A DNA stretch of 64,000 bases from Sciscionella marina DSM 45152 (GTDB taxonomy: Bacteria > Actinomycetota > Actinomycetes > Mycobacteriales > Pseudonocardiaceae): contig NZ_KB905403.1 in the NCBI RefSeq assembly GCF_000379465.1, forward strand, positions 502,452 to 566,451, read 5' to 3'. The position numbers and the translations under genes were made by a program. This document shows, in pieces, positions 51,668 through 61,562 of the stretch. Within the stretch, counting starts at the first letter, position 1. Every line of letters begins with the position of its first letter. Under the pieces are notes generated by a model. The model was given only the letters and a program-made list of their open reading frames with translations. It was not told where the DNA came from and searched no databases.

Positions 51668-54600
51668 TCAGCTGCTGCTCGCGGTGTTCGCCTGGGCGGC
51701 GAGTTCTCGGCGCAGTTCGGTGAGCTTGGCGTGGTAGCGCTCGACCGAAGCCAGTTTGATCTCCTCATAGCCGCGGATCATGTCGGGCAACTCGGCGAGT
51801 TCGGTGACCAGCGGCAGTGTGTCGGGGTTCAGGTCTGCCAAGGCGGCGCCGAGCACATCCCGGTACTCGTCGATCAGTGCCCGCTCGAGCTTGCGCACGC
51901 GCATGCGGCCGAACGGGTCGAGGGCGGTTCCACGAAGCCGTCGCATGGCGCGGAGGACCCGGAAAACCGGCCGGAACCAGGGGCCGAGGGAGAGTTTGTG
52001 TTTCATGCCGAGTGCGCGCAGCACCGGTGGGTGCAGCCGGTATCGGATCGTGGCGTGCTCGCCCCACTGTGCGCGGACCGTTTCGCGCAGCGCCGGGTCC
52101 AGGGAAAGCCGGGCGATTTCGTATTCGTCTTTGTACGCCATGAGTTTGAACAGGTGCCGCGCGACGGCTTCGGTGAGCCGGGTGCTGCCGGGCAGCAGCT
52201 CGGCTTCCCGGGCACGGACCTTGTGCACGAACCGGGTGAAGGTGTCCGCGTAGCGGGTGTCCTGATAGGCGGCCAACTCGGCCGCGCGGTGCGCGATCAA
52301 TGCGTCGAGGTCCACGGGCGCGTCCGGGTCCGGGGCCTCGGCTCTGGGCTGGGCGATCAGGCGGCGGCCGTGCCGGAAAGCAGCCAGGTTCGTGTCCACC
52401 CGCGCCCCGTTGAGCCGGATGGCTTCTTCGATCGCCTCGGCGGGCAACGGAATTCCCGCGACCTGGTAAGCGGCGCCGACCAACAGCATATTGGCGAACT
52501 GCTCGTCACCGAACAGCTCGAGTGCCAGCTCGTCGGCGGCGAGGTAATGGGCCGCGGCGACCCGCTCGTCGAGCGCGTAGCGGATGCCGTCCCCGTCGGG
52601 GGAGGGCGCGGTGGGGTCGACGATCCGTTGCCCGGTCGGAACATCGGCGGTGGAGACGACGGCGATGGTGCGGTCGGCGTCGGTGGTCTGCGCATGCCGG
52701 GGATCCACGGCCACGAGCGGATCGCAGCCGAGATAGAGGTCGCATTCCCCGCCGGCGAGCTTGGCCGCGCGAGCGTGCGGATCGGTGCTGATCTTGAGGT
52801 CGGAGACGACCGCGCCGCCCTTCTGCGCGAGCCCGGTCTGGTCGAGGGCACGGACATAGCGGCCCTCGATCGCCGCCGCGGTGGCCAGGATCTGGGCGAC
52901 GGTGACGATGCCAGTACCGCCGACTCCGGTGATGCGGAGGGTGAAGTCCTTGTCCGAGCCACGTACGGCGGGCTCGGGCAGTGTGCCCACGTCCGCGGTG
53001 GCGCGGGTGCCGGTGCGGGGTTTTCCCTTGGCGGTTACGGTGATGAACGAGGGACAGTCCCCTTCGAGGCAGGAATAGTCGAGGTTGCACGAGGACTGGT
53101 GGATCCGGGTCTTGCGGCCGTATTCGGTGTCGACCGGACGCACCGAAAGGCAGTTCGACTTCCGGCCGCAGTCCCCGCAGCCCTCGCAGACGCGCTCGTT
53201 GATCATGACCTTGGTGGCCGGGGTGGGCATCGTGCCGCGCTTGCGTTTGCGCCGTTTCTCCGCGGCACATTCCTGATCGTGGATCAGCACGGTGACACCG
53301 GCGCGGTCGGCGAGCTCGGTCTGGGCGTCGAGCAGCTCCGCGCGGTGGCGCACGGTGACCCGTTCGCGGTCGGTGATCCCCGCGCGCCGCAAGGCTTTCC
53401 GGATCTTCGCCGGTTGTTCGGTGGTCACGACCACGCCGGTGACGTTTTCGGCAAGGACGGTCGCGACGAGCCTGCCGATACCGCCCTGCCCGCCGATGGC
53501 CTCCTGCCCACCGGTCATCGCCACGGTCGCGTTGAACAGGATCTTGTAGGTCATCGAGACGCCGGCGGCGACGGCGGCCCGGATCGCGAGACTGCCGGAG
53601 TGCGCGAAGGTGCCATCGCCCAGGTTCTGCAGGAAATGCCGGGTTTCGACGAACGGTGCCATGCCGATCCACTGCGCACCCTCGCCGCCCATCTGGCTGA
53701 GTCCGGTGACGGTGCCGACCTGTTGTTCGGGCATCATCAGCACCATCGCGTGGCAGCCGATCCCACCGCCGACCAATGCCCCTTCGACGGGCTTGGTCGA
53801 AGAGTTGTGCGGGCAACCGGAACAGAAGTACGGCGGGCGGGTCGCGAGGGTCAACGGGATACGGCTGCGGGCGCGGCTCTCGGTCCGCGGCGGAAGTGGC
53901 GCGAAGGCGTGCTCGCGGAGCCGCGCGGCGAGCCCGGGCGCGATCAGATCGGGATCGAGTTCGCCGATATCGGTGAACAGGCGCGCTCCGTGGCGGTCCC
54001 GTTTACCGGCTACCGCCGGTGCGCCCGGAGTTCCGTAGAGGATGTCGCGGATCGCGATCTCGAGGAAGGCCCGCTTGTCCTCGACCACGATGATCTCGTC
54101 GAGGCCTTCGGCGAATTCACGCACGACGGTGGGTTCGACCGGGACGATCGCGCCGAGTTTGAGCAGCCTGATCCCCTGCCGCTGCAGCGCGGGTTCGTCG
54201 AAGCCCAAGGAATCCAGGGCTTGGCGCACGTCGAGATACGTCTTTCCGGCCGATACGATGCCGATCCGAGCCTTCCGCACGGCACCGAGGATGCGGTTCA
54301 CACCGCTGCGGCGCAGGTATTCGAGCGCGAGCGGCCAGCGAACCCGGTGGAAGCTGCGCTCCAGCGCGGCCAGCTCCTCGCCAAGCAAGCGGGCATGCGG
54401 AACGTGCGAGTAGGCGCGCAACCCATCCGGAAGGCCGGTGAGATCCGGGGGAGTCCATTGTGGACTCACCAAGGCGGTCGAGGTGCCATCGGCGACATTG
54501 GTCGCGACCTTCATCGCGGCCCATAGTCCGCTGGCCCGCGAGAGTTCCACGGCGTGCAGGCCGAATTCGAGGACCTCCTGCGAATCGGCGGGGTAGAACG

Positions 54601-55159
54601 TCGGCAATCGCAGATCCGCGAACGCGGCTTCCGAGGAACAGGGCACGCTGGAGGACTTCGCGCTCGGGTCGTCGCCGACCAGGGCGAGAACCCCGCCGTG
54701 CGGAGAGGTTCCGGTCATCGCCGCGTGCCGGATGGCGTCGGTGGCCCGGTCGAGTCCGGGAGCCTTGCCGTACCAGACGCCGGTCACGCCCGCGGTGGTC
54801 AGCTTCGCCACCTGCCCGGCCAGCTGGGTCCCGGCCAGCGCGGTCGCGGCCAGTTCCTCGTTCAGCGCGGCGGAATGCACGATCCGGTTGGCGTCCATCA
54901 GCTTCCGGCGACGCGCGATCTCCAGGTCGTAGCCGGCCAGTGGCGATCCCTCGTAACCGGTGACGTAGAGCGATCCCGGGTGTCCCAGGCGTTCGTCGTG
55001 GCGCTGCCGATCCAGCAACATCCGCACCAGCGCCTGTACTCCGGTGAGGTGCACCTGCCCGTGCTCGGCCAGGTAGCGATCGTCCAGCGAGAACGATCCC
55101 GAACGCGGGGCCGTCGATGTCGCGGCGGGCGGTTTCGAGGTGTCCAGGGGCGCGTTCAT
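51668..55159 (-). CDS. Indolepyruvate ferredoxin oxidoreductase, fused alpha-beta type
   Basis: 1163 residues from the ATG at 55159. Order of domains: pyrimidine-binding IorA half (GSLYVTGYEGSPLAGYDLEI), thiamine-diphosphate domain with FCSGCPHNSSTKP near 448 and GIGCHAMVLMMP, a cysteine-rich ferredoxin-like segment (CEGCGDCGRKSNC near 650), and the IorB-type gamma domain starting ITGVGGTGIVTVAQIL near 743, with a C-terminal extension. It decarboxylates aryl-pyruvates to aryl-acetyl-CoA with ferredoxin as acceptor. Such fused enzymes are widespread in aerobic Actinobacteria. Divergent from the Lrp regulator. Confidence 0.9.
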   Translation of the reverse strand: MNAPLDTSKPPAATSTAPRSGSFSLDDRYLAEHGQVHLTGVQALVRMLLDRQRHDERLGHPGSLYVTGYEGSPLAGYDLEIARRRKLMDANRIVHSAALNEELAATALAGTQLAGQVAKLTTAGVTGVWYGKAPGLDRATDAIRHAAMTGTSPHGGVLALVGDDPSAKSSSVPCSSEAAFADLRLPTFYPADSQEVLEFGLHAVELSRASGLWAAMKVATNVADGTSTALVSPQWTPPDLTGLPDGLRAYSHVPHARLLGEELAALERSFHRVRWPLALEYLRRSGVNRILGAVRKARIGIVSAGKTYLDVRQALDSLGFDEPALQRQGIRLLKLGAIVPVEPTVVREFAEGLDEIIVVEDKRAFLEIAIRDILYGTPGAPAVAGKRDRHGARLFTDIGELDPDLIAPGLAARLREHAFAPLPPRTESRARSRIPLTLATRPPYFCSGCPHNSSTKPVEGALVGGGIGCHAMVLMMPEQQVGTVTGLSQMGGEGAQWIGMAPFVETRHFLQNLGDGTFAHSGSLAIRAAVAAGVSMTYKILFNATVAMTGGQEAIGGQGGIGRLVATVLAENVTGVVVTTEQPAKIRKALRRAGITDRERVTVRHRAELLDAQTELADRAGVTVLIHDQECAAEKRRKRKRGTMPTPATKVMINERVCEGCGDCGRKSNCLSVRPVDTEYGRKTRIHQSSCNLDYSCLEGDCPSFITVTAKGKPRTGTRATADVGTLPEPAVRGSDKDFTLRITGVGGTGIVTVAQILATAAAIEGRYVRALDQTGLAQKGGAVVSDLKISTDPHARAAKLAGGECDLYLGCDPLVAVDPRHAQTTDADRTIAVVSTADVPTGQRIVDPTAPSPDGDGIRYALDERVAAAHYLAADELALELFGDEQFANMLLVGAAYQVAGIPLPAEAIEEAIRLNGARVDTNLAAFRHGRRLIAQPRAEAPDPDAPVDLDALIAHRAAELAAYQDTRYADTFTRFVHKVRAREAELLPGSTRLTEAVARHLFKLMAYKDEYEIARLSLDPALRETVRAQWGEHATIRYRLHPPVLRALGMKHKLSLGPWFRPVFRVLRAMRRLRGTALDPFGRMRVRKLERALIDEYRDVLGAALADLNPDTLPLVTELAELPDMIRGYEEIKLASVERYHAKLTELRRELAAQANTASSS

Positions 55160-55426
55160 CGCGAACTCCCGTTCTTCCACACGTCGTCGTGGTGCCCGCT
55201 GCAGATGCGAGCTGGCCGCATGAAGTTAGAAAACCGTCGGCCAGGTGGTCAATAGATGGTCTGTAGAATGAGCAACTGGTAAGGAATACCGGCCGGTGTT
55301 ACGCCATAAATGGTCCATTGGCTGAGCCATCGGCATACTCGGGCTGCCATACCGGACTCGACCTGGCAACCGGTACATTTCGAGGCCGGAACGGTAAGCA
55401 ACCGGCGCAGCATCGTGGAGAATCGT

Positions 55427-55918
55427 GTGACACCGGCCTTCGAACCCTTGGATGCCGCGGTACTCGAGCTGATCGCGGAGGATCCGCGAGCCGGCGTGCG
55501 GGAATACGCGCGGCGACTGGGCATCGCGCGGGCCACCGTGCAGGCCCGGATCGACAAGCTGGTGCGGACCGGCGTGCTGGCCAGCTGGCAGCCGCAGATC
55601 GACGCCTCCGCCATGGGATTCGGTGGCATGGCCTACGTCCGGCTCCATCTCTCCCAGGGCAAGCTCGACACGACCATCGAAGGGCTGGCCGCGATTCCTG
55701 AAGTCATCGAGGTGAACGCGATCGCCGGAGATGCGGATCTGCTGTGCCGGGTCGTGGCGAAGGACAACGCCGGACTCGAGGAAGTGCTCCAGCGGATCAT
55801 CGCGGTCGACGGCGTGGAGCGGTCCTCGACCGAGGTCGTGCTGAGTCGCCGGCTGCAACCCCGGGTCGAGCCGTTGATCGCCAAGCTGCACGAGGAACTT
55901 CGGCGGGGTCTTTCCTAG
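55427..55918 (+). CDS. Lrp/AsnC-family regulator
   Basis: 163 residues from a GTG at 55427 with GGAG 6 bp upstream, the usual family length; earlier codons add an unconserved leader. HTH at about 20-45 (VREYARRLGIARATVQARIDKL) and the RAM ligand-binding domain (YVRLHLSQGKLDTTIEGLAAIPEVIEV). Amino-acid-responsive regulators of this kind commonly control divergent indolepyruvate oxidoreductase genes. Divergent from the fused IorAB gene, gap about 270 bp. Confidence 0.85.
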   Translation: MTPAFEPLDAAVLELIAEDPRAGVREYARRLGIARATVQARIDKLVRTGVLASWQPQIDASAMGFGGMAYVRLHLSQGKLDTTIEGLAAIPEVIEVNAIAGDADLLCRVVAKDNAGLEEVLQRIIAVDGVERSSTEVVLSRRLQPRVEPLIAKLHEELRRGLS

Positions 55919-56051
55919 GCGCGAACCGGGGCAGCGTGCACACCCGCGCGGACCGAGGTTCGTGCGCCGTGGCCGAAGCGGATACGGGCCGCCGGTTCAT
56001 AGCATCGAGCGGTCCGTTGCGATTCCGGTCTCCGTATGACAGGAGTTTCCC

Positions 56052-57059
56052 ATGGCGCACCCCGTTCGCAGCCGACTCGGTGTGCTGCTCGGCAGCACCA
56101 CACCGCCCGAGCAGATCGGTGCGCAGGCCCATGCGGCGGAATCCGCGGGCTACGGCGAACTGTGGATCCCGGAGGACTACTTCTTCCTCGGTGGGGTCGC
56201 CGGTGCCGCGCTCGCCCTCGGCAGCACGGCGCGGATTCCGGTCGGGATCGGCGTGGTGTCCTCGGTCGTCCGGCATCCGGCGCTGTTGGCCATGGAGATC
56301 GGCACCCTCGCCCGTGCCTATCCGGGCAGGCTCATTCCCGGGATCGGGCACGGTGTGCCCGGCTGGACCGCGCAGATGGGGTTGACCCAGCGGTCGCCGA
56401 TGAGTGCGCTGCGCGAGACGCTGACCGGGGTCCGGGAGCTGCTTTCCGGGAAGACGGTGGACGAGGACGGCCGGTTCGCCACCTTCCGGCAGATCGCGAT
56501 CACGCATCCGGTTCCGGACCGGGTACCGCTGTACACCGGGGTGCTCGGGGACAAGGGACTCGAACTGACCGGCCGGCTCGCCGACGGGCTGCTGGTCAGC
56601 GCGCTCGCTCCGGTCGAGTACGTGCGTGCCGCGCGGGAGAAGCTCGACGCGGCGGCAAAGGCGGCCGGACGCGAGCAGCGCCCCGGGATCAGCGTGCTCG
56701 CGGCGGCCAACATCACCAGGGACCCGGACCGGATCGCGGCGGCCCGTGCGGCGCTCCGGCCCGTGCTGGCCTTCTACCTCGCCGCGACCGGGCCGACCGC
56801 GCTGTTCGGTGCGGTCGGGGTCAACGAACAGCTCGCGGACATGCTCGCCAGGGGCGGCGCGGAGACGGTGGCCGCGGAGATGCCCGAGGAATGGCTCGAC
56901 GTGTTTGGCATCGTCGGCGATCAGGACAGTGCCAGGGCGCGCATCGGGGAGTACCTCGATGCCGGTGCGGACAGCGTTGTGCTCGCCACCGTCGTCCCGG
57001 ACGGGGCCGAAGAAACCCTGGCCGCCACCGGTGAACTGACCGCGGAATTCACCCACTGA
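56052..57059 (+). CDS. LLM-class (luciferase-like) flavin-dependent oxidoreductase
   Basis: 335 residues of the luciferase-like TIM-barrel type: LGVLLGSTTPPEQIGAQAHA, LWIPEDYFFLGG, TARIPVGIGVVSSVVRHP, RLIPGIGHGVPGW, and a C-terminal FGIVGDQDSARARI. F420 or FMNH2 is the likely cofactor. Family members hydroxylate or open heterocycles and sulfonates (RutA-like) or act as reductases. First gene of a tight plus-strand operon of catabolic enzymes, so it probably performs the first oxidative attack. Confidence 0.85.
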   Translation: MAHPVRSRLGVLLGSTTPPEQIGAQAHAAESAGYGELWIPEDYFFLGGVAGAALALGSTARIPVGIGVVSSVVRHPALLAMEIGTLARAYPGRLIPGIGHGVPGWTAQMGLTQRSPMSALRETLTGVRELLSGKTVDEDGRFATFRQIAITHPVPDRVPLYTGVLGDKGLELTGRLADGLLVSALAPVEYVRAAREKLDAAAKAAGREQRPGISVLAAANITRDPDRIAAARAALRPVLAFYLAATGPTALFGAVGVNEQLADMLARGGAETVAAEMPEEWLDVFGIVGDQDSARARIGEYLDAGADSVVLATVVPDGAEETLAATGELTAEFTH

Positions 57060-57089
57060 AACACCAGTGAGCACCGAAAGGAAACTCCC

Positions 57090-57527
57090 ATGAGCAGTGA
57101 CCTCGAACAGATTCTCGATGTGCACAACGGTTGGTACGAAGCCAATATCGGTCTGGTCGCCGAGAAGATGCTGGCGTATTTCCCGGTCGGGGACGGATAC
57201 CACCAGTTCAATCTCAACGGCCACACCTACCACGGCGTGCTGGACAAACACCGGTTGTGGGTCAACTCCGCGAAGATCGGGCTGACCATCGCCGGGATCA
57301 AGGACACCGTCGGTCCGGACGTTCAGCTTTTCGGGGATGTCGCGCTGCTCACCGCCGAAGGCGTGGCCGATCTCGTCATGTCCGGGGGAGCCGATCCGGT
57401 GCCGACCCCGTTCCGTACCACCGAATTCTTTCGCCGTGACGATGGCGAGCAGAATCCGGAATGGCGGATCTGGCACATGCACGTGAGCGTGACCGATCAG
57501 CAGATGCCCAAGTACGGGACGGAATGA
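57090..57527 (+). CDS. SnoaL/NTF2-like protein
   Basis: 145 residues with GAAAGGAAA upstream. The NTF2-like fold is suggested by ILDVHNGWYEANIGLVAEKM, GDGYHQFNLNGHTYHG, and the closing strands FFRRDDG and WRIWHMHVSV. Many such proteins in flavin-oxidoreductase operons act as isomerases or accessory subunits. Its stop overlaps the next ATG (ATGA). Confidence 0.7.
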   Translation: MSSDLEQILDVHNGWYEANIGLVAEKMLAYFPVGDGYHQFNLNGHTYHGVLDKHRLWVNSAKIGLTIAGIKDTVGPDVQLFGDVALLTAEGVADLVMSGGADPVPTPFRTTEFFRRDDGEQNPEWRIWHMHVSVTDQQMPKYGTE

Positions 57528-58345
57528 GCATGGCGCCGGACCGGGTGCGTATCGCGGGCGATGCGGGACCGCTGTCGGTACTGTGCGCAGGCATGGACCG
57601 GCCGGGGACCCCGCTCGTACTGCTGCATCCCATCAACTCCGCCGCCGTGGTGTGGGCCGAGGTCGCGGCCGGTATCGACCGGCCGGTGCTGGCCGTGGAC
57701 CTGCGCGGGCACGGTGAATCGGTGCTGATCGGTCCGTTCACCGTGGCAGAGGGATATGTGCCGGATGTGCGCGCCGTGCTCGATCAGCTCGGGCTGGCGC
57801 GAGCCCATTTCGGCGGCGGTTCCCTCGGTGGCACCATCTCGGTCGCCCTGGCAGCCCTTGCCCCGCAACGGGTCGCGAGCATCACCGCGTTCGGGTCCAC
57901 GCTGGGCACCGGTGTTCCGGACGAGGCGATCGCGACGATGGTGGCCGAGCTCGAAGACAAGGGCACGGCCGGATATTTCGCCGATCAGGTACGCTTGATC
58001 GTCGGCCCGGCGTACCGGGAATCCGCGCACATCCGCACGGTCATGGCCGAAGCCGTCGGCCATCGCCCGGAAAACGTGGTCGCGCAGATCCTGTACGGCG
58101 CCTTCGGAGCCGATATCCGGGCACTCGCGGGAAATCTCTCGGGTTCCGGTATCCCGGTACGCGCGGTGACCGGATCCGCGGACCCGACCTGCCCGCCCGC
58201 GATGTCCGCGGAGCTGGCCGAGGTCACCGGCGGCACCGCGATGACCCTGACCGGAGTCGGCCACCTGCCGATGCTCGAGGAACCGGAGCGGGTCACGGAA
58301 ATCCTGCGGGAGAACATCGCGCGAGCCGAGGACGTGAATCGGTGA
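57524..58345 (+). CDS. Alpha/beta hydrolase
   Basis: 273 residues from the ATG overlapping the NTF2 stop; a second ATG follows at 57530. PLVLLHPINSAAVVW (oxyanion-hole region), VDLRGHGES, nucleophile elbow GGGSLGG, and the catalytic His in GVGHLPMLEEP. The 3-oxoadipate enol-lactonase/MhpC type of core-plus-lid. It likely hydrolyses a lactone, ester or C-C bond formed by the preceding oxidase. Stop overlaps the next gene by 4 bp. Confidence 0.85.
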   Translation: MSMAPDRVRIAGDAGPLSVLCAGMDRPGTPLVLLHPINSAAVVWAEVAAGIDRPVLAVDLRGHGESVLIGPFTVAEGYVPDVRAVLDQLGLARAHFGGGSLGGTISVALAALAPQRVASITAFGSTLGTGVPDEAIATMVAELEDKGTAGYFADQVRLIVGPAYRESAHIRTVMAEAVGHRPENVVAQILYGAFGADIRALAGNLSGSGIPVRAVTGSADPTCPPAMSAELAEVTGGTAMTLTGVGHLPMLEEPERVTEILRENIARAEDVNR

Positions 58346-59280
58346 CCTATTCGATCGTCGCGCGCGATCCGGCCACCGGTCAGCTCGGAGTCGGTGCGCA
58401 GACCCACTTCTTCGGTGTCGGCGCGCTGTTGCCCTGGGTCGAAGCGGGGGTCGGCGCGGTCGCCACTCAGGCGTTCGTGAACGTCGATCACGGTGCGCGC
58501 GGACTGGAGTTGTTGCGGGCCGGGGCTTCCGCATCGTCCACAGTGGACACATTGGTGGCCGGTGACCCGGATTCGGCGTATCGCCAGCTGGGCGTGGTCG
58601 ATGCCGCGGGCTCGGCCGGCACGCACACGGGAACCTCCTGCGCCCCGTGCGTCGCGGCGGCGCGCGGCGCTCAGGTCACGGTGCAGGGGAACATGCTCGC
58701 CGATCCGGATGTGTGCGCCGCCGCGCTGCGTGCCTTCGAGGCCGATGAGGGCGATCTCGCGGACCGGATCCTCGCCGGGCTCCGGGCCGCGGAGGCCGCA
58801 GGGGGCGATGTGCGCGGTTCGCAGTCGGCGGCCCTGCGCGTGGTGTCCGGGCACCGTGGCCCGGCACCGTGGAACGAGGTGCTCACCGATCTGCGGGTGG
58901 ATGATCACCCAGATCCGGTCGCCGAGGTCGCCCGGTTGCTGCCGCGGTCCCGGGCGTTCGGCGTGGTCGGTTCGGTGATGTTCGCCCGTGGACTGACCCT
59001 CGGCCCGTTCGCCGGGATCGGGCCGGGTGAACTGGACGAACGGCTGCGTGCGCTCGCCGATGCCGCGGAGGTCATCGGGCCGGACAACCGGGAGGCCGAT
59101 TTCTGGCGCGCGGTGCTGCTCGCCCGCGCCGGGCGGACAGCCGCGGCGGCCGAGCTGTTCGCGGAGGTCACCGCGAACCGCGCGGAACTGTTGCGGTTCG
59201 CCGAAAACCTTGCCCCGCTCGGTTTTCTCGACGAGGAAGCGCTCGCCGCGCTCACCGGACACGCCAGGAGGGACCCATGA
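58342..59280 (+). CDS. DUF1028-family Ntn-hydrolase-like protein
   Basis: 312 residues from a GTG overlapping the hydrolase stop (GTGA). TYSIVARDPATGQLGVGAQTHF, VEAGVGAVATQAFVN, GTSCAPC, GNMLADPDV and the late D-HPDPVAEVARLL are the DUF1028 signature, plus a C-terminal extension of about 90 residues (LTLGPFAGIGPGE, LAPLGFLDEEAL). Members are found with hydantoin and amide-degradation genes; an N-terminal-nucleophile amidase mechanism is proposed for the fold, not proven here. Coupled to the M20 gene by overlap. Confidence 0.85.
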   Translation: MTYSIVARDPATGQLGVGAQTHFFGVGALLPWVEAGVGAVATQAFVNVDHGARGLELLRAGASASSTVDTLVAGDPDSAYRQLGVVDAAGSAGTHTGTSCAPCVAAARGAQVTVQGNMLADPDVCAAALRAFEADEGDLADRILAGLRAAEAAGGDVRGSQSAALRVVSGHRGPAPWNEVLTDLRVDDHPDPVAEVARLLPRSRAFGVVGSVMFARGLTLGPFAGIGPGELDERLRALADAAEVIGPDNREADFWRAVLLARAGRTAAAAELFAEVTANRAELLRFAENLAPLGFLDEEALAALTGHARRDP

Positions 59281-60437
59281 GCGCCGATGCGGCGGCCGCG
59301 GTGCGCGCGGACCGGGTGACCGAACTCGCCGCCGAGCTGGTCCGGTGCGACACCAGGAATCCGCCCGGCGGGGAATGGCCGGTGGTGGAACCACTGCGGG
59401 CCGTGCTGCGTGAGCTGGGTGCCGAGTTGACGATCGTCGAACCCGAACCGGGGCGGCCTTCGGTACTCGCCCGGCTCGGGTCCGGGGACCGGCCCACCCT
59501 GCTGGTCAACGGGCACACCGACGTGGTTCCGGTCGTGGCCGGGGACTGGTCGCTGCCGCCGTTCGCCGGGCAGGTGCGAGACGGGCTGCTCTACGGTCGC
59601 GGCGCCTGCGATATGAAAGGCGGGATCGCCGCGGCGCTGGAGGGGATGCGGGCCTGCCGGGATGCCGGGGTGTCGCCGCCTGCCGATATCGCGTTCCACT
59701 TCGTGGCCGATGAGGAGACCGGTGGCCAGGCCGGGACCGAGGCACTGGTCGCGGCCGGGCTCGCGGACGCGGACGCCGCCATCGTCCCGGAACCCAGCGA
59801 GCTGCGGGTGAGTGTCGCCGAACGGGGTGCGCTGCTGGTGGAGATCCTGGTGCGGGGCCGCGCGGCGCACGGCAGCGATCCCGCGGCGGGGCATTCCGCT
59901 GTGGCCGACGCCGCGCGAATCGCATCCGCGTTGCACGAGGCCGATTTCGGGGCCGGGGAGCATCCGTTCCTCGGCACGCCGACCGCGAACGTCGGCACGA
60001 TCTCCGGTGGCACCGCGGTCAACATCGTGGCCGCCGAATGCCGGCTGCGGGTCGATCGCCGGGTGCTGCCCGGGCAGACCCGGCAGCAGGCGCTCGCCTC
60101 GCTGACCGCGGTGATCGAGGCCGCCGGTGTGTTCGACTACGCCGTGACCGTGCTCGCTTTCGCCGAGGGCTCCGAACTCGATGCCGCGCACCCGTTCGTC
60201 ACCGAGGTGCGGCAGGCCGCGGAGCACGCGCCGGTACGCGGCCTGTACCTCGGCACCGATGCCCGGTTCCTGCGCAATCGGCTCGGCATTCCCTCCGTGG
60301 TGTACGGGCCGGGTTCGATGAGTGTCGCGCACGCCGCCGACGAGTACGTGCCGATCGCCGAACTGGCCACGGCCGCGCGCACCTTCGCCAGGCTGTATGC
60401 GAGTTTCCGCGGCGCAGATGGCGGCCGTGCCGGGTAG
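59277..60437 (+). CDS. M20-family metallohydrolase (ArgE/DapE-like)
   Basis: 386 residues. Metal-binding LLVNGHTDVVPV (His, Asp), GACDMKGG (Asp), and catalytic VADEETGG (Glu-Glu); RAAHGSDP begins the dimerisation domain. Characterised relatives remove acyl or carbamoyl groups from amino acids with two zinc ions. In an operon with hydantoinase-type genes it probably hydrolyses an N-acyl/N-carbamoyl intermediate. Its ATG overlaps the DUF1028 stop; the DUF917 gene follows after 9 bp. Confidence 0.9.
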   Translation: MSADAAAAVRADRVTELAAELVRCDTRNPPGGEWPVVEPLRAVLRELGAELTIVEPEPGRPSVLARLGSGDRPTLLVNGHTDVVPVVAGDWSLPPFAGQVRDGLLYGRGACDMKGGIAAALEGMRACRDAGVSPPADIAFHFVADEETGGQAGTEALVAAGLADADAAIVPEPSELRVSVAERGALLVEILVRGRAAHGSDPAAGHSAVADAARIASALHEADFGAGEHPFLGTPTANVGTISGGTAVNIVAAECRLRVDRRVLPGQTRQQALASLTAVIEAAGVFDYAVTVLAFAEGSELDAAHPFVTEVRQAAEHAPVRGLYLGTDARFLRNRLGIPSVVYGPGSMSVAHAADEYVPIAELATAARTFARLYASFRGADGGRAG

Positions 60438-60446
60438 GGTTCCGGG

Positions 60447-61562
60447 ATGGAACAGGTCGCCGAGGAATGCGTCGAGGACGTGGTCCGCGGGGCACTGCAT
60501 TTCGGCAGTGGTGGTGGCGGTGATCCCTATCTCGGGCAGCAACTGGTGGTCGCGGCGATCCGGCGGCACGGTCCGATCCGGCTGCTGAGCCCGGAGACGC
60601 TGGCCCCGGACACACCGGTGCTCCCGGTGGTTTCCGGGGGAACCCCGGTGGCGCTGACCGAGAAGGTGCACGGCACGCTCGAAGCGCGAACCCTGCGTTC
60701 GGTGGTGGAAGCACGGATCGGCCGGGAGTGCGCGGCGGTTCTTCCGGTGCAGCTCGGCAGCGTGAACGTGGCCGTCGCGCTGGCGGTGGCGGCCGAACTC
60801 GGCCTGCCGTGCCTGGATACCGATCTGATGCGGCGCACCTGGCCCTCGATCGACATGACCTTGCTGCGCCTGTTCGGGTATTCCGCCGCGCCGATCACCG
60901 TGGTCGGCGGGGCGGGGGTGGTCGCGGAGTTCAGCCGGGGCGCGGACGCGGTGCTCGGCGGGCTGCTCCGCGCTGTCATGCCCGGCCTCGGCCTCGTCGC
61001 CCTGATCAGCGCGTACCAGGTGACTGCCGGGGACTGTGCCCGGTTCCACGCGGGTGGGTCGATCAGCGACTGTGCCCGGATCGGTGCGGCACTCGCGGAG
61101 GTGGCACCGGCTCAGGAAGCAGGGTTCGAACCGTATCTGCGTGCCTGTGGCGGACGGCTGGTGTGCTCGGGAACGGTCGCCGAACTCGTGCAGCGCTATG
61201 GCGAGGGCTGGCCGCGTGGCGTCGTCTCGCTGCGCACCCCGGAAGGCCTGGTGCGCCTGGATTTCCAGAACGAGAACCTGATCGTCAGCCGGGAAGGCGC
61301 GGTGCTGGCCACGGTGCCGGACCTGATCGGCATCGCCGACTCGGACACCGGTGCCCTCCAGCAGACCGTCGATCTCGTCACCGGGCAGGAGGTGCGGGTG
61401 ATCACCGGCCCGGTCGATCACCGCTGGCATACCCCGGAAGGCCTGACGATGGTGGGACCGCGGGCCTTCGGCTACCCCGTCGACGCGGTCCGGTTCGATG
61501 GTGCCGTCTCGGCGGGCCAGGGACGATCGGCGGAGCAGGGACGATCGGCGGAACGGGGATGA
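60447..61562 (+). CDS. DUF917-family (HyuA C-terminal/thiohydantoin-desulfurase-like) protein
   Basis: 371 residues. EEC-VEDVVRGALHFGSGGGGDPYLGQQL is the standard DUF917 start (written in parts: VEDVVRGALHFG, GSGGGGDPYLG), followed by VLPVQLGSVNVAVALAVA and the Ser/Gly-rich GGSISDCARIG region. Partners of hydantoinase/oxoprolinase proteins. An 18-bp tandem duplication (61518-61553) repeats the residues QGRSAE at the C-terminus in frame. The stop overlaps the next ATG. Confidence 0.85.
   Translation: MEQVAEECVEDVVRGALHFGSGGGGDPYLGQQLVVAAIRRHGPIRLLSPETLAPDTPVLPVVSGGTPVALTEKVHGTLEARTLRSVVEARIGRECAAVLPVQLGSVNVAVALAVAAELGLPCLDTDLMRRTWPSIDMTLLRLFGYSAAPITVVGGAGVVAEFSRGADAVLGGLLRAVMPGLGLVALISAYQVTAGDCARFHAGGSISDCARIGAALAEVAPAQEAGFEPYLRACGGRLVCSGTVAELVQRYGEGWPRGVVSLRTPEGLVRLDFQNENLIVSREGAVLATVPDLIGIADSDTGALQQTVDLVTGQEVRVITGPVDHRWHTPEGLTMVGPRAFGYPVDAVRFDGAVSAGQGRSAEQGRSAERG
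61518..61553 (+). repeat. Tandem 18-bp duplication at the 3' end of the DUF917 gene
   Basis: Two copies of an 18-bp unit, one base different, encode QGRSAE twice in the dispensable C-terminal tail. In-frame and close to the ATGA junction with the next gene; likely a slippage product. Confidence 0.7.

Noticed and set aside
51731-54526. 931-codon plus-strand open frame opposite the indolepyruvate oxidoreductase
   Set aside because: Mirror frame caused by codon bias of the real minus-strand gene; its translation is Gly/Arg/His-rich without motifs.
58905-61430. 841-codon minus-strand frame opposite DUF1028, M20 and DUF917 genes
   Set aside because: It spans three well-supported coupled genes on the other strand and has no recognisable domain.
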